In this document: positions 9,577 to 17,830 of the stretch, piece after piece
Position numbering within the stretch: position 1 is the first letter of the stretch
Layout: every line of letters starts with the position of its first letter
Assembly (NCBI GenBank): GCA_964644845.1
Contig: CAZXXS010000011.1
Coordinates: 62,001-126,000, forward strand
Origin: Geothermovivens sp964644845
GTDB lineage: Bacteria; Zhuqueibacterota; Zhuqueibacteria; Oleimicrobiales; Geothermoviventaceae
Length of the DNA: 64,000 nt
Direction: 5' to 3'
Position numbers and translations under genes: made by a program
The notes under the pieces: model-generated
Told to the model about the DNA's origin: nothing
Databases searched by the model: none
Seen by the model: the letters and a program-made list of their open reading frames with translations, nothing else

Positions 9577-12500
9577 ATGGATCGCAAAGCCCGATTTGTT
9601 TGGATCGCTTTTGTGCTGCTGTTCGCTGGCGCGCAGACGCTGCAGGCCAGCTCAGGGGAGGACAAGTCGCCAATGCCGCTGGTGTTAGGCAAACCGGCCG
9701 CTCCGGCGATGGGGCTGTCGACGAATCCGAATGACACGAGCAGGGGGCTGCAGTCGTTGCAGCGTACCGGGGTGTTGACCGGGAACCTGATTCGATCGGC
9801 TTTCGGCAATTTCGGCAACCTGGGAAGCCGAACCCTGGCCGAGGCACGGCTGGAGTGGCCTGTGGGCAGCGGGGTCACTTACGGTTTCGAGTTCATTTTC
9901 TTCGTTGCCGGTGAGGTGATGAACTCGCGCGGCGAGATCATTCACATCATCGATTCGCGCTACACCGGCGGCTCTCGTGATGTGCCCACGCCCGAAACTC
10001 ACCAGTGGGGTTGGTACCCGAAACCCGGGTATTTCAACACCAACGATGGCAACGAAGACGAGGTGGAAACGCCGGGAGTCGACGAGGACCTGAACGGCAA
10101 CGGGATTCTCGATCCGGGTGAGGACCTGAACAACAACGGGCTTCTGGACCACAACATGGTCAACGATGTCGAATACCCGGCCATGAGCCACCTGCCGCAA
10201 ACCTGGCCTTACGACTGGCCTCTGGGCAGCTACCCTGGTGAGCCGGGCGTGAGACGTAACAAATGGAACGGGGAGTACGGCGCTTACGTGCGGGGAGACC
10301 AGGAAAGCTACTACGTGATGGACGACGCCGCCAACGACGAGTTCGATTACTATCCGTTTGACGGCGACACGCTGTCGTACCTGAACGGTGGGCGTCGTGG
10401 TCTGGGCCTGGATGTGGAGGTGCGAAACTACCAGTGGGCGCACCCCCTGGCTGAGGACATCATCATCAGCATCTACCAGCCCTACAACGTGAGCGACAAG
10501 GACTTGCCCAAGAACATCCTGGGCATGTACGTAGATGCTGACATCGGTTTCGAGGATCCGTCCGATGACGCTTCCTCCTTCGACACGCACGACGACATCA
10601 CCTACCAGTGGGATCTGGAGGGACTCGACAAGCAAGGGCGGAAGACCGGCTACTTCGGATTTGCGTTTTTGCAAAGTCCGGGTAACGACCACAATCACAT
10701 CGACGACGACGAGGACGGCATGGTCGACGAGAGCCAGCAGGACGGAATTGACAACGACCAGGACTGGCTGACTTTCGACGACGCTAACCACAACGGTGTG
10801 TGGGACTGGGAAGATAAAAACATGAACGGCAGACTGGACCCGGGCGAGGATCTGGACGGTGATGGCGAGCTCGATCTTGAGGAACTGAACGACGACGTGG
10901 GCTCGGACGGCATCGGTCCCTGGGGTGGGCCCAACGGCGAACCATGGCCCGGGCCGGATCCGGACGGTACCGAAGGTAACGGGCAACCGGACCTTGGCGA
11001 ACCGCACTTTGAGTACACGGACAACGACGAGATCGACCAGATCGGTTTGACGAGTTTCTACGGAGACGGCGTCGGTGGCCAGGGGATCCGGGATGACGAA
11101 GGTTTCTGGCGTGGCAAGATTCAGCCCGGGTTCTTCAACGAAGCCACGGCCGGAATGGACGTTGGTTTTACCTACGGTTGCGGTTTCTTCAAGCTGGACA
11201 AGGGGCAGTTCGAGCACTTCGCCATTTCGGCCCTGTGCGGGAGTGACTTCGGCGACATCATCCGCAACAAGCGCACGATGCAGGTGATTTACAACAACGA
11301 CTACAGCTTCACCAAGCCGCCTCGCAAGCCAATTTTGACGGCCATCCCCGGCGACCGAAAGGTAACGCTGATTTGGGACGACGCAGCGGAAAGAACGCGC
11401 GATCCGGTGTACGGTTGGGATTTTGAAGGGTACAAAATCTACCGCGCCACGGATCCGCATTTCAACGAAGTGAAAGTGATCGACGACGCCTACGGCAACC
11501 CGGTCTTGTGGAAACCCCTGGTCACGTTCGACAAAAAGGACGGCCTGAAAGGGCTGCATCCGATTCCACTGGGTGAGACCGGGGTGCACTACGACATGGG
11601 TACGGATTCCGGGTTACGTCACTCCTACGTGGACACGTCTGTGCAAAACGGCCGCACCTACTACTACGCGGTGGTTTCGTACGACATGGGTTACGCTCTG
11701 GATTTCCCGGAGCGTGGCCTCATTCCCACGGAGGGACTGGAGCCAATTCCACCCTCTGAATCAAGCAAGGTGATCGAAACGGACTTGCTCGGCAACGTGG
11801 TGAACGTGGACATCAACTGCGCTGTAGTGACACCGGAGGAGCCCGCTGCAGGCTACGTGCCTCCAAGCCTGGCGGATTCGGTGGAACACGTCGCCGGACC
11901 GGGAACGGGATCCATCAGTGTGGACATCTTGCGTCCGGATCTGGTTGTGGACCACACCTACCAGATTTCCTTCCGGGACACCTTGCTGAATCACGTGACA
12001 GCCGGTTTCACATTTGAGGATTTGACCACCGGACAGGTGCTTTTCCGCTCGACGGCGATGGACAACCTGGAGACTCCGGAGTACGATGATCCGAACCTGG
12101 AGAAGCAACTGTTTGACGGGTTCAAGCTCAGGATTCACAACGACCAGTTCGGCCGTGTGGTGCACAGCGAGTGGCGGAATGGGGCGTCGAATCTGGTGAT
12201 CACGGTGGTGCCGAAGGAACTACCGATGCCGATCGATTTCGAGATCGTGTGGGCCGACACCATCGTGGACCGGACATTTTCTCCGGCGCCCGGTAACCGT
12301 TTCCCCATCAAGTTCTTCGTGCGCAACCTGACCGATTCCACCAAGATGCAGGTGGAGTTGTCTCGGATTGCGATGCCGATTGACCAGCTCGGTCCAGGAG
12401 ATGGTTTCTACATCATCGGCAAGCGGTTGGGACGGAAGCGCTGGTTTGCGTACGAGGTCTTCGTGGACGCGCCAGAAGGGCAGGGTGTGGAAACCATCAT

Positions 12501-12936
12501 GCCCGAACCCGGCACGGCGTACTACGTGGAGACCTCCAAGCCCTTTGGGCGCAACGACGTGTTCAAGTTCAGCATGAAACCGGAGACAAAGTTCGATGCC
12601 GAGGTGGCCAAGACACGGATGGACGACATTTACGTGGTGCCAGACCCGTACGTTGCTGTGAACAGTCTGGAGCCGAAGCAGCCGTCGTCTCTGCGTGGCC
12701 GCGGCGAGCGGCGGATCGATTTCGTCAACCTGCCGCCGCACTGCACCATTCGGATTTTCACGCAGAGCGGCCGGCTGATTCGCGTACTGCATCACGACTC
12801 TGTGGACAATCAGGGGCGGGAGTCGTGGGATTTGCTCACACGTGATGGGCTGGAGGTGTCGTACGGCATCTACTTCTACCACGTAGAGGCACCTGGGGTC
12901 GGTGAGAAGCTTGGCAAGTTCGCCATCATCAAGTGA
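9577..12936 (+). CDS. Large secreted Ca-loop/FN3 protein of cassette 1 (possible SusD replacement)
   Basis: A 1119-aa protein with signal peptide MDRKARFVWIAFVLLFAGAQTLQA. It aligns along its length with the 1203-aa product at 40664: shared blocks include DQESYYVMDD, RRGLGLD/RRGLGIQ, DITYQWD/NITYTWD, DFEGYKIYR and LGKFAIIK/VGKFAVIK. Two acidic clusters resemble dockerin/EF-hand calcium loops: about 168-192 (LNGNGILDPGEDLNNNGLLD) and about 402-440. Residues about 585-720 resemble an FN3 domain. Residues about 1020-1119 resemble a FlgD-type/sorting-domain fold. I do not recognise a named family. Its position between the receptor and a PorV-like protein suggests a surface partner of the receptor; this is inference. 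Confidence 0.75.
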   Translation: MDRKARFVWIAFVLLFAGAQTLQASSGEDKSPMPLVLGKPAAPAMGLSTNPNDTSRGLQSLQRTGVLTGNLIRSAFGNFGNLGSRTLAEARLEWPVGSGVTYGFEFIFFVAGEVMNSRGEIIHIIDSRYTGGSRDVPTPETHQWGWYPKPGYFNTNDGNEDEVETPGVDEDLNGNGILDPGEDLNNNGLLDHNMVNDVEYPAMSHLPQTWPYDWPLGSYPGEPGVRRNKWNGEYGAYVRGDQESYYVMDDAANDEFDYYPFDGDTLSYLNGGRRGLGLDVEVRNYQWAHPLAEDIIISIYQPYNVSDKDLPKNILGMYVDADIGFEDPSDDASSFDTHDDITYQWDLEGLDKQGRKTGYFGFAFLQSPGNDHNHIDDDEDGMVDESQQDGIDNDQDWLTFDDANHNGVWDWEDKNMNGRLDPGEDLDGDGELDLEELNDDVGSDGIGPWGGPNGEPWPGPDPDGTEGNGQPDLGEPHFEYTDNDEIDQIGLTSFYGDGVGGQGIRDDEGFWRGKIQPGFFNEATAGMDVGFTYGCGFFKLDKGQFEHFAISALCGSDFGDIIRNKRTMQVIYNNDYSFTKPPRKPILTAIPGDRKVTLIWDDAAERTRDPVYGWDFEGYKIYRATDPHFNEVKVIDDAYGNPVLWKPLVTFDKKDGLKGLHPIPLGETGVHYDMGTDSGLRHSYVDTSVQNGRTYYYAVVSYDMGYALDFPERGLIPTEGLEPIPPSESSKVIETDLLGNVVNVDINCAVVTPEEPAAGYVPPSLADSVEHVAGPGTGSISVDILRPDLVVDHTYQISFRDTLLNHVTAGFTFEDLTTGQVLFRSTAMDNLETPEYDDPNLEKQLFDGFKLRIHNDQFGRVVHSEWRNGASNLVITVVPKELPMPIDFEIVWADTIVDRTFSPAPGNRFPIKFFVRNLTDSTKMQVELSRIAMPIDQLGPGDGFYIIGKRLGRKRWFAYEVFVDAPEGQGVETIMPEPGTAYYVETSKPFGRNDVFKFSMKPETKFDAEVAKTRMDDIYVVPDPYVAVNSLEPKQPSSLRGRGERRIDFVNLPPHCTIRIFTQSGRLIRVLHHDSVDNQGRESWDLLTRDGLEVSYGIYFYHVEAPGVGEKLGKFAIIK

Positions 12937-12955
12937 CAGAGAGGCGAGGTTAGCA

Positions 12956-14029
12956 ATGACTCAAGGTCGGCTTGGAAAACTGGGCAGTGTGCTGCTTGTG
13001 GGCGCTGTGTTGTTGCTCTCGCTAAGCGAGCGAGGGCTCGCTCAGAAGAAAACGTGGCAACCGCCGACGGGCAACGTGAAAGTAACCAACGTGGGCACCA
13101 ACGCAGCAGCGTTTCTGGAAATTGGCGTGGGGGCTCGTGCCGTCGGCATGGGAAGTGCGTTCGTCGCTACTGCGAACGACGCCACCGCCATGTACTGGAA
13201 CCCAGCTGGTATCGGGCGGCTGTCGAAAATCGAAGCGACGTTTACACATTCAAGCTGGTTTGTGGGCACCAACTTCGACTACGCCGGTTTTGCTGTGCCG
13301 GTTGGGAACCGCTTTTCCGTAGGGGCCAGCGTAACCTACTTCGGGTTCGGCGAGCAACCGGTGCGCGTGGTGGGCATGGAAAACGGTACCGGTGAGTACT
13401 ACTCGGCCGGGGACGTTGCTTTGGCCGTAGCCCTGGCCTTGAATCTGACGGACCGTTTTTCCTTTGGCTTCAATGGCAAATACATCGAGCAAAAAATCTG
13501 GCACTGCAAGGCCCACGGGGCTGCTCTGGACGTGGGCTTTCTCTACCAAACGCTGCTGAAGGGGCTGACCGTGGGCATGAGCGTGTCAAATTTTGGCACC
13601 GAAATGCGCATGAGTGGCCGCGACCTGCTGAACGCCATCGATCCGGATCCTACCCACGAGGGGGTCGACAGGATCAACGTCAACTACGCGACGGATTCGT
13701 TCCCGCTACCTGTCATCATGCGGTTTGGCGTTGCTTACCAGCGACGCCTGGGTAATCTGGGCGACCTTCGCGTCGCAACGGATGTGCTGCATCCGAGCAA
13801 CAGCACCGAGAGCCTCAATCTCGGCGTGGAATACCTTTTCGGTGGTCTTTTGGAGTTGCGTGCGGGTTACCAGAACCTGTTCGAGAAGGACAGCGTGAAC
13901 GGTTTGACCTACGGTGCGGGTATCCGGTACGCGACGCCTTTTGGTTTGGAGTTCCGTCTGGACTACGCCTACGCGGATTGGGGCTTTTTGCGGAACACTC
14001 AGCGGGTCACGGCTACGCTGGCATTTTGA
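12956..14029 (+). CDS. PorV/PorQ-like outer-membrane beta-barrel protein, UPF0164 family (cassette 1)
   Basis: A 357-aa protein. ATG 12956 follows GAGGCGAGG and gives a signal peptide (GSVLLVGAVLLLSLSERGLAQ). The family signature is near the N-terminus: FLEIGVGARAVGMGSAFVATANDATAMYWNPAGI. The rest is an alternating beta-barrel pattern of the FadL/PorV type, ending in aromatic ...TATLAF. In T9SS, PorV shuttles sorting-domain cargo to the surface attachment machinery; PorV-like paralogues also occur in other FCB phyla. Here it sits directly before a protein with a sorting domain. It is a paralogue of the protein at 44298. Confidence 0.88.
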   Translation: MTQGRLGKLGSVLLVGAVLLLSLSERGLAQKKTWQPPTGNVKVTNVGTNAAAFLEIGVGARAVGMGSAFVATANDATAMYWNPAGIGRLSKIEATFTHSSWFVGTNFDYAGFAVPVGNRFSVGASVTYFGFGEQPVRVVGMENGTGEYYSAGDVALAVALALNLTDRFSFGFNGKYIEQKIWHCKAHGAALDVGFLYQTLLKGLTVGMSVSNFGTEMRMSGRDLLNAIDPDPTHEGVDRINVNYATDSFPLPVIMRFGVAYQRRLGNLGDLRVATDVLHPSNSTESLNLGVEYLFGGLLELRAGYQNLFEKDSVNGLTYGAGIRYATPFGLEFRLDYAYADWGFLRNTQRVTATLAF

Positions 14030-14057
14030 GAAAGAAACGGTGAAATCGAAGGACCGG

Positions 14058-14067
14058 AAGGAGGTGA
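14058..14067 (+). promoter_or_regulatory. Displaced full-length Shine-Dalgarno complement in the leader of the PPC protein
   Basis: AAGGAGGTGA is a 10-nt perfect complement of the conserved 16S 3' tail. It starts 80 nt before the ATG at 14138, which has its own AAAGGAGG. The same 10-mer lies 82 nt before the start of the equivalent gene of cassette 2 (45816-45825). It could serve the short frame at 14067 or be a ribosome standby site. Confidence 0.5.
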
Positions 14068-14141
14068 TGAGAGGCGTCGTGGGAGTAGACCTGGGACGTG
14101 AGCTCTGGCGAGAGGAACAAACAAAGGAGGTCGTAGCATGA
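14067..14141 (+). CDS. Possible 24-aa leader peptide overlapping the PPC protein start
   Basis: An ATG at 14067 opens a 24-codon frame (MRGVVGVDLGRELWREEQTK...) whose TGA (14139-14141) overlaps the ATG of the next gene in an ATGA arrangement. The Shine-Dalgarno complement at 14058-14067 is extremely strong but runs into the ATG, so spacing is poor. The cassette 2 leader has the same Shine-Dalgarno sequence but no matching short frame. That favours an RNA-level element over a peptide. The peptide matches nothing I know. Confidence 0.25.
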   Translation: MRGVVGVDLGRELWREEQTKEVVA

Positions 14142-16954
14142 AACGGCTGCTCGCAGTTGTGGCTGTAATGGTCTCGGCGTTCCTGCTGGCGGGGGTTGTG
14201 TCGGCAGGAATCGTCTACGAGTCCGAACCGAACGACACCTACGAACAGGCAAATGCCCTGGCGGTGGGCGACACAATCATGGCGTCGTTCTCGGCCTCGG
14301 ACAGTGTGGACTACTTTGCCATCCAAATGGAGTCCACCAAGATGTACTACATCACCAGCAACGGTGATGTGGACGTAAACGCTTTTCTGTACGCGGCCTC
14401 GGATCCCAACACCAACATCCTGACCGGCGACGTGGACGACCGCGGGATTGGCGACAACTTCCGGATTTCGGGCTACGTGCCGGCGCAGAGCGGTACGTAC
14501 TACCTGAAAGTCATCAGCAAGGGTAACACGGGTGACTACTCGGTCCGGTTCGTCGGCGGCAGGGATCTGGCCACCATCGGCGCTCTGCACGAGCCCGACA
14601 ATTCCATGGCGGAAGCGGATGCCCAGCCGGAGCTCCCCACTGACGGAACCGTTCTGGCGGGCTGCATCTACCCGAAAGACGACAGCGATTTCTACAAGAT
14701 CGAAGGCATCGGTGGCCGCAAGATCACAATTGACGTTTCTCCGCTGCCGGACATGGAGATCCGGGACACGGACACAGTGGTCGAGTTGTGGGATGCCGCC
14801 GGCAACGTTCTCGCGGATAACGACGACAAGGAATCGGGCGTCACGTTCTCCAGGATCCACAAGTTCGAGCTGCCAGCGGATGGCACTTACTACGTCCTGG
14901 TCCGCTGCTACTACCACGGCGACCGGGTGGACGACAAGCATCCGGGCACGGGCGAGTACGGCGTTCGTGCTTTCTACGCAGGCGTAGAGACCGAGCCCAA
15001 CGACACCTGGCAACAGGCCACCGAGCTCGCTTTTGGCGACACGCTGTCTGCCCGTTTCACGGCCGACACCGACACGGTGGACTGGTTTGTGGCCAACCTG
15101 GACTCGACCCGGATGTACTACATCGGCAGCGTGGGCGACTCGGTGAAGCCGCACGTGGAATTTTACTACTACGACCCGGACGGCGACTCACTGGTCAGCT
15201 TGCTGGACAGCAAAGTGGACGGCCGCGGTGAGGGCCCCAATTTCCGTATCGCCGGTTTTGTGCCGAAAGAGACGGGCAAGTACTACCTCCGTCTCAGCGA
15301 CCCGGACAACGTCAACGCACCTTACGGCGTGCGGATCACGGGTGGCCACAGCGTTCCGTACTGGTCCCAGGTACACGAACCAGACAACACGCGTCAGGAA
15401 GCAGCTAACTCTCCGCTGGTCGACACCACAGGTGTGCCGGTTCGCGGCATGCTGTACCCGGTGGACGACGTGGACTACTACCGCTTTGAAGCCAAGGAGG
15501 GCGACAGCTACCTGATTGAGACCCAGCCGCTGGACAGCATGAGTGTGCGCGACACGGACACGGACATGTACATCTTCGACGAGAACGGCGTGCTGAAAGG
15601 CCACAACGACGATGGTCGCTACGGCACCTTCTCCACCCTGCAGTGGGGGGCCACGGCCAGCGGTGTGTACTACGTCCGTGTGTCGTCGTACTACTGCGCA
15701 CCGGTGAACGGAAACACAGCCAGCTTCCGTAATCCCGGAACGGGTGAGTACAAGCTGGTCATCAAGCGCCTGGGCAAAGTGGCACCAGACACCACGGAAG
15801 ACAACAACACACCGGAGACGGCCTTCCACCTCAAACTTGGCGAAATGGTGCGCGCTACGCTGACTGCCACGGACTCGGTGGACTACTTCCTGGTGCACAT
15901 GAGCCCCGACAAGATGTACTACATCGACAGTTTCGGGAAAACTAACCCACACGTCCATCTGTACTACGCCGACGCTCCCGGTGTGAACATCCTGGACGGC
16001 GACATCCACGGGCGTGGCTACGGTGGCACCAATTTCCGTCTGGCCGGGTACGTACCTCTGGACGACGCCGACTACCTGGTGAAGGTGTTCTCGAAGGGCG
16101 AGGTTGGCGAATACTGGATCCGGTGGTCAGGTGGGCGCGACCTGAACACGATTGCGAACAAGCACGAGCCAGACAACAGTGGTGCCGAAGCCCAGCAGCA
16201 AGACTCGCTGGACGTGAGCGGCAATCCGTACGCGGCCTGCATCTACCCGTACAACGACCTGGATCTCTACATCTTCTACGGCGAAGCAGGTCAGCAGCCG
16301 CACATTTGGACTGAGCCGTTGCCGGACATGAATTCGCGTGACACCGACACGCGCATTTACCTCTGGAGTTTTGACTACGTGATGGGTCTGGCTGAGGGGC
16401 AGTACCCGTTGCTGGACAGCACGATCGCCGAGAACGACGACGATCCGGACAAGGGACCCGAGAACGGCAACACGGTGTTCTCCGAGCTGGACAGCCGCAA
16501 CTGCCCACCGCTGCCGTACACGGGACTCTACTTCTTGGGCGTGTCGGACTACTACAACACAATCAACACCTCCGAGCCGCCGTCGTCGCTTGACCGGAAC
16601 CCGGGAACGGGCGAGTACCAGCTTCTGGCCACGCTGGGAGCAACGGCGGTCGAAATGGCTAAGATGGATCTGCCGACGGTTTACGCGCTACGGCAGAACT
16701 ACCCGAACCCGTTCAACCCGAGCACGACCATCGAGTACGACTTGCCGGAACCGGCCCACGTGTCGCTGCGTATCTTCGACATGCGTGGGCGGCTGGTGAA
16801 GGAGCTTGTGAATGGCAAACAAGCCCCGGGTTCGTACCGGTTGAAGTGGGACGGCACCAACCAGGCTGGTGAGAAGGTGGCCAGTGGTGTGTACCTGTAC
16901 ATGCTCAAGGCCGGCAATTACGTACGCATCCACAAGATGATGCTGGTAAAGTAG
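14138..16954 (+). CDS. Secreted PPC-repeat protein with T9SS-like C-terminal sorting domain (cassette 1)
   Basis: A 938-aa protein with a signal peptide (MKRLLAVVAVMVSAFLLAGVVSA). It has three tandem units of about 265 residues (about 24-282, 283-548, 551-830). Each unit opens with an (S/T)EPND- or DNNTPET-like bacterial pre-peptidase C-terminal (PPC) beta domain (SEPNDTYEQA, TEPNDTWQQA) and contains MYYI, FR(I/L)(A/S)GYVP, RDTDT and GTGEY landmarks. Residues about 844-938 are a FlgD-like/type A sorting domain (LRQNYPNPFNPSTTIEYDLP). No catalytic site was seen. It is probably an abundant surface or secreted binding protein delivered by the T9SS-like route. The closest relative in the window is the N-terminal part of the protein at 31435. 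Confidence 0.85.
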   Translation: MKRLLAVVAVMVSAFLLAGVVSAGIVYESEPNDTYEQANALAVGDTIMASFSASDSVDYFAIQMESTKMYYITSNGDVDVNAFLYAASDPNTNILTGDVDDRGIGDNFRISGYVPAQSGTYYLKVISKGNTGDYSVRFVGGRDLATIGALHEPDNSMAEADAQPELPTDGTVLAGCIYPKDDSDFYKIEGIGGRKITIDVSPLPDMEIRDTDTVVELWDAAGNVLADNDDKESGVTFSRIHKFELPADGTYYVLVRCYYHGDRVDDKHPGTGEYGVRAFYAGVETEPNDTWQQATELAFGDTLSARFTADTDTVDWFVANLDSTRMYYIGSVGDSVKPHVEFYYYDPDGDSLVSLLDSKVDGRGEGPNFRIAGFVPKETGKYYLRLSDPDNVNAPYGVRITGGHSVPYWSQVHEPDNTRQEAANSPLVDTTGVPVRGMLYPVDDVDYYRFEAKEGDSYLIETQPLDSMSVRDTDTDMYIFDENGVLKGHNDDGRYGTFSTLQWGATASGVYYVRVSSYYCAPVNGNTASFRNPGTGEYKLVIKRLGKVAPDTTEDNNTPETAFHLKLGEMVRATLTATDSVDYFLVHMSPDKMYYIDSFGKTNPHVHLYYADAPGVNILDGDIHGRGYGGTNFRLAGYVPLDDADYLVKVFSKGEVGEYWIRWSGGRDLNTIANKHEPDNSGAEAQQQDSLDVSGNPYAACIYPYNDLDLYIFYGEAGQQPHIWTEPLPDMNSRDTDTRIYLWSFDYVMGLAEGQYPLLDSTIAENDDDPDKGPENGNTVFSELDSRNCPPLPYTGLYFLGVSDYYNTINTSEPPSSLDRNPGTGEYQLLATLGATAVEMAKMDLPTVYALRQNYPNPFNPSTTIEYDLPEPAHVSLRIFDMRGRLVKELVNGKQAPGSYRLKWDGTNQAGEKVASGVYLYMLKAGNYVRIHKMMLVK

Positions 16955-16975
16955 CCTCAAAGTGGAGTGGTTGGA

Positions 16976-17006
16976 GCGCGGGGGCCGGTTGAACCGGTCC
17001 CCGCGC
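16976..17006 (+). terminator. Strong hairpin after cassette 1
   Basis: GCGCGGGG...CCGG pairs with CCGG...CCCCGCGC across a TTGAA loop, with one G-T wobble. The downstream tail is only weakly T-rich (TTCCGTGTG), so this may be a moderate terminator or an attenuating hairpin before the GntR gene, which starts 41 bp later. Confidence 0.6.
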
Positions 17007-17047
17007 TTCCGTGTGTTGCAGGAAACGACGAGTCGGATGGGCACCGA

Positions 17048-17830
17048 ATGGAACTGGACAAAAAGAGCTTCATCCCTCTGTACCATCAGCTTGCGGATCT
17101 GCTGCGCGAAAAGATCGAGTCGGGTGAGTGGGTGGCCGGTGAGGCAATCCCATCCGAAGCCAGCTTGATGGAGGCGTACGGGATCAGCCGGGGTACTGTG
17201 CGAGAGGCAATCAAACTGCTGGTTTGGGAAGGCCTGTTGGTGACGCTGAAGGGCAAGGGTACCTACGTGGCCACTCCTAAGATCGCTCAGGATACGCGCC
17301 GTGTCATCGGTTTCACCAGACTGATGATCGAACTCGGCCACGTGCCCACTGCAAAGGTTCTGAACTTCGAGCACATTCCGGCGCCGAAGATCATTGCGGA
17401 GAAGCTTCGAATTGCCCCAGAAAGTCCTGTGACACTGGTGCAGCGGTTGCGAATGGGCGACGGTGAACCGCTGGTGCTGGAGCATTCGTACTACCGTTAC
17501 GACGTTGGCAAACAGCTGTCCACGGCGGACCTGCACGGGTCCATCTACGACGTAGCGGAAATGCGCTTGGGGGTGCGTGTGGTTTACGCCGAGCAGGAAA
17601 TCGAGGCAACTATTGCAGCCGAAGAGGAAGCTTCGCTGCTTGGCGTGGAAGTCGGGGCGCCGCTGCTTCTGCTCAGGCGCGTGGCTTACTCACAGGGCAA
17701 TCGGCCGCTGGAATATGCCGAGGACCTGTACAGGGCGGACCGAACACGATTCCAGGTGACCACGGATCTGAGCAGGGCGCAGCTGAACGAACACGAAGAC
17801 GTCATGCAGGGAGTGGTGCTGAAGAAGTGA
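17048..17830 (+). CDS. GntR-family regulator, HutC/UTRA subfamily
   Basis: A 260-aa protein starting at ATG 17048, where the product begins MELDKKSFIPLYHQLADLLR, the normal start of the winged-helix domain. Residues 1-75 are the GntR HTH (PSEASLMEAYGISRGTVREA, GKGTYV). Residues about 95-245 are a UTRA ligand-binding domain (RVIGFTRLMIELGHVP, LEYAEDLYRADRTRF). UTRA regulators usually sense small metabolites such as sugar phosphates, amino sugars or histidine intermediates; PhnF also belongs here. Its stop overlaps the GTG start of the next gene. The neighbourhood of phosphoesterases and HAD phosphatases suggests a phosphorylated effector (inference). Confidence 0.92.
   Translation: MELDKKSFIPLYHQLADLLREKIESGEWVAGEAIPSEASLMEAYGISRGTVREAIKLLVWEGLLVTLKGKGTYVATPKIAQDTRRVIGFTRLMIELGHVPTAKVLNFEHIPAPKIIAEKLRIAPESPVTLVQRLRMGDGEPLVLEHSYYRYDVGKQLSTADLHGSIYDVAEMRLGVRVVYAEQEIEATIAAEEEASLLGVEVGAPLLLLRRVAYSQGNRPLEYAEDLYRADRTRFQVTTDLSRAQLNEHEDVMQGVVLKK

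Noticed and set aside
9577..12936. Cellulosome component because of dockerin-like loops
   Set aside because: No cohesin domain or paired dockerin repeat with the usual spacing was seen, and the gene sits in a receptor operon.
14138..16954. Long near-tandem repeats that might suggest a repeat array
   Set aside because: They are coding PPC-domain repeats of about 265 residues, not a CRISPR array or satellite.
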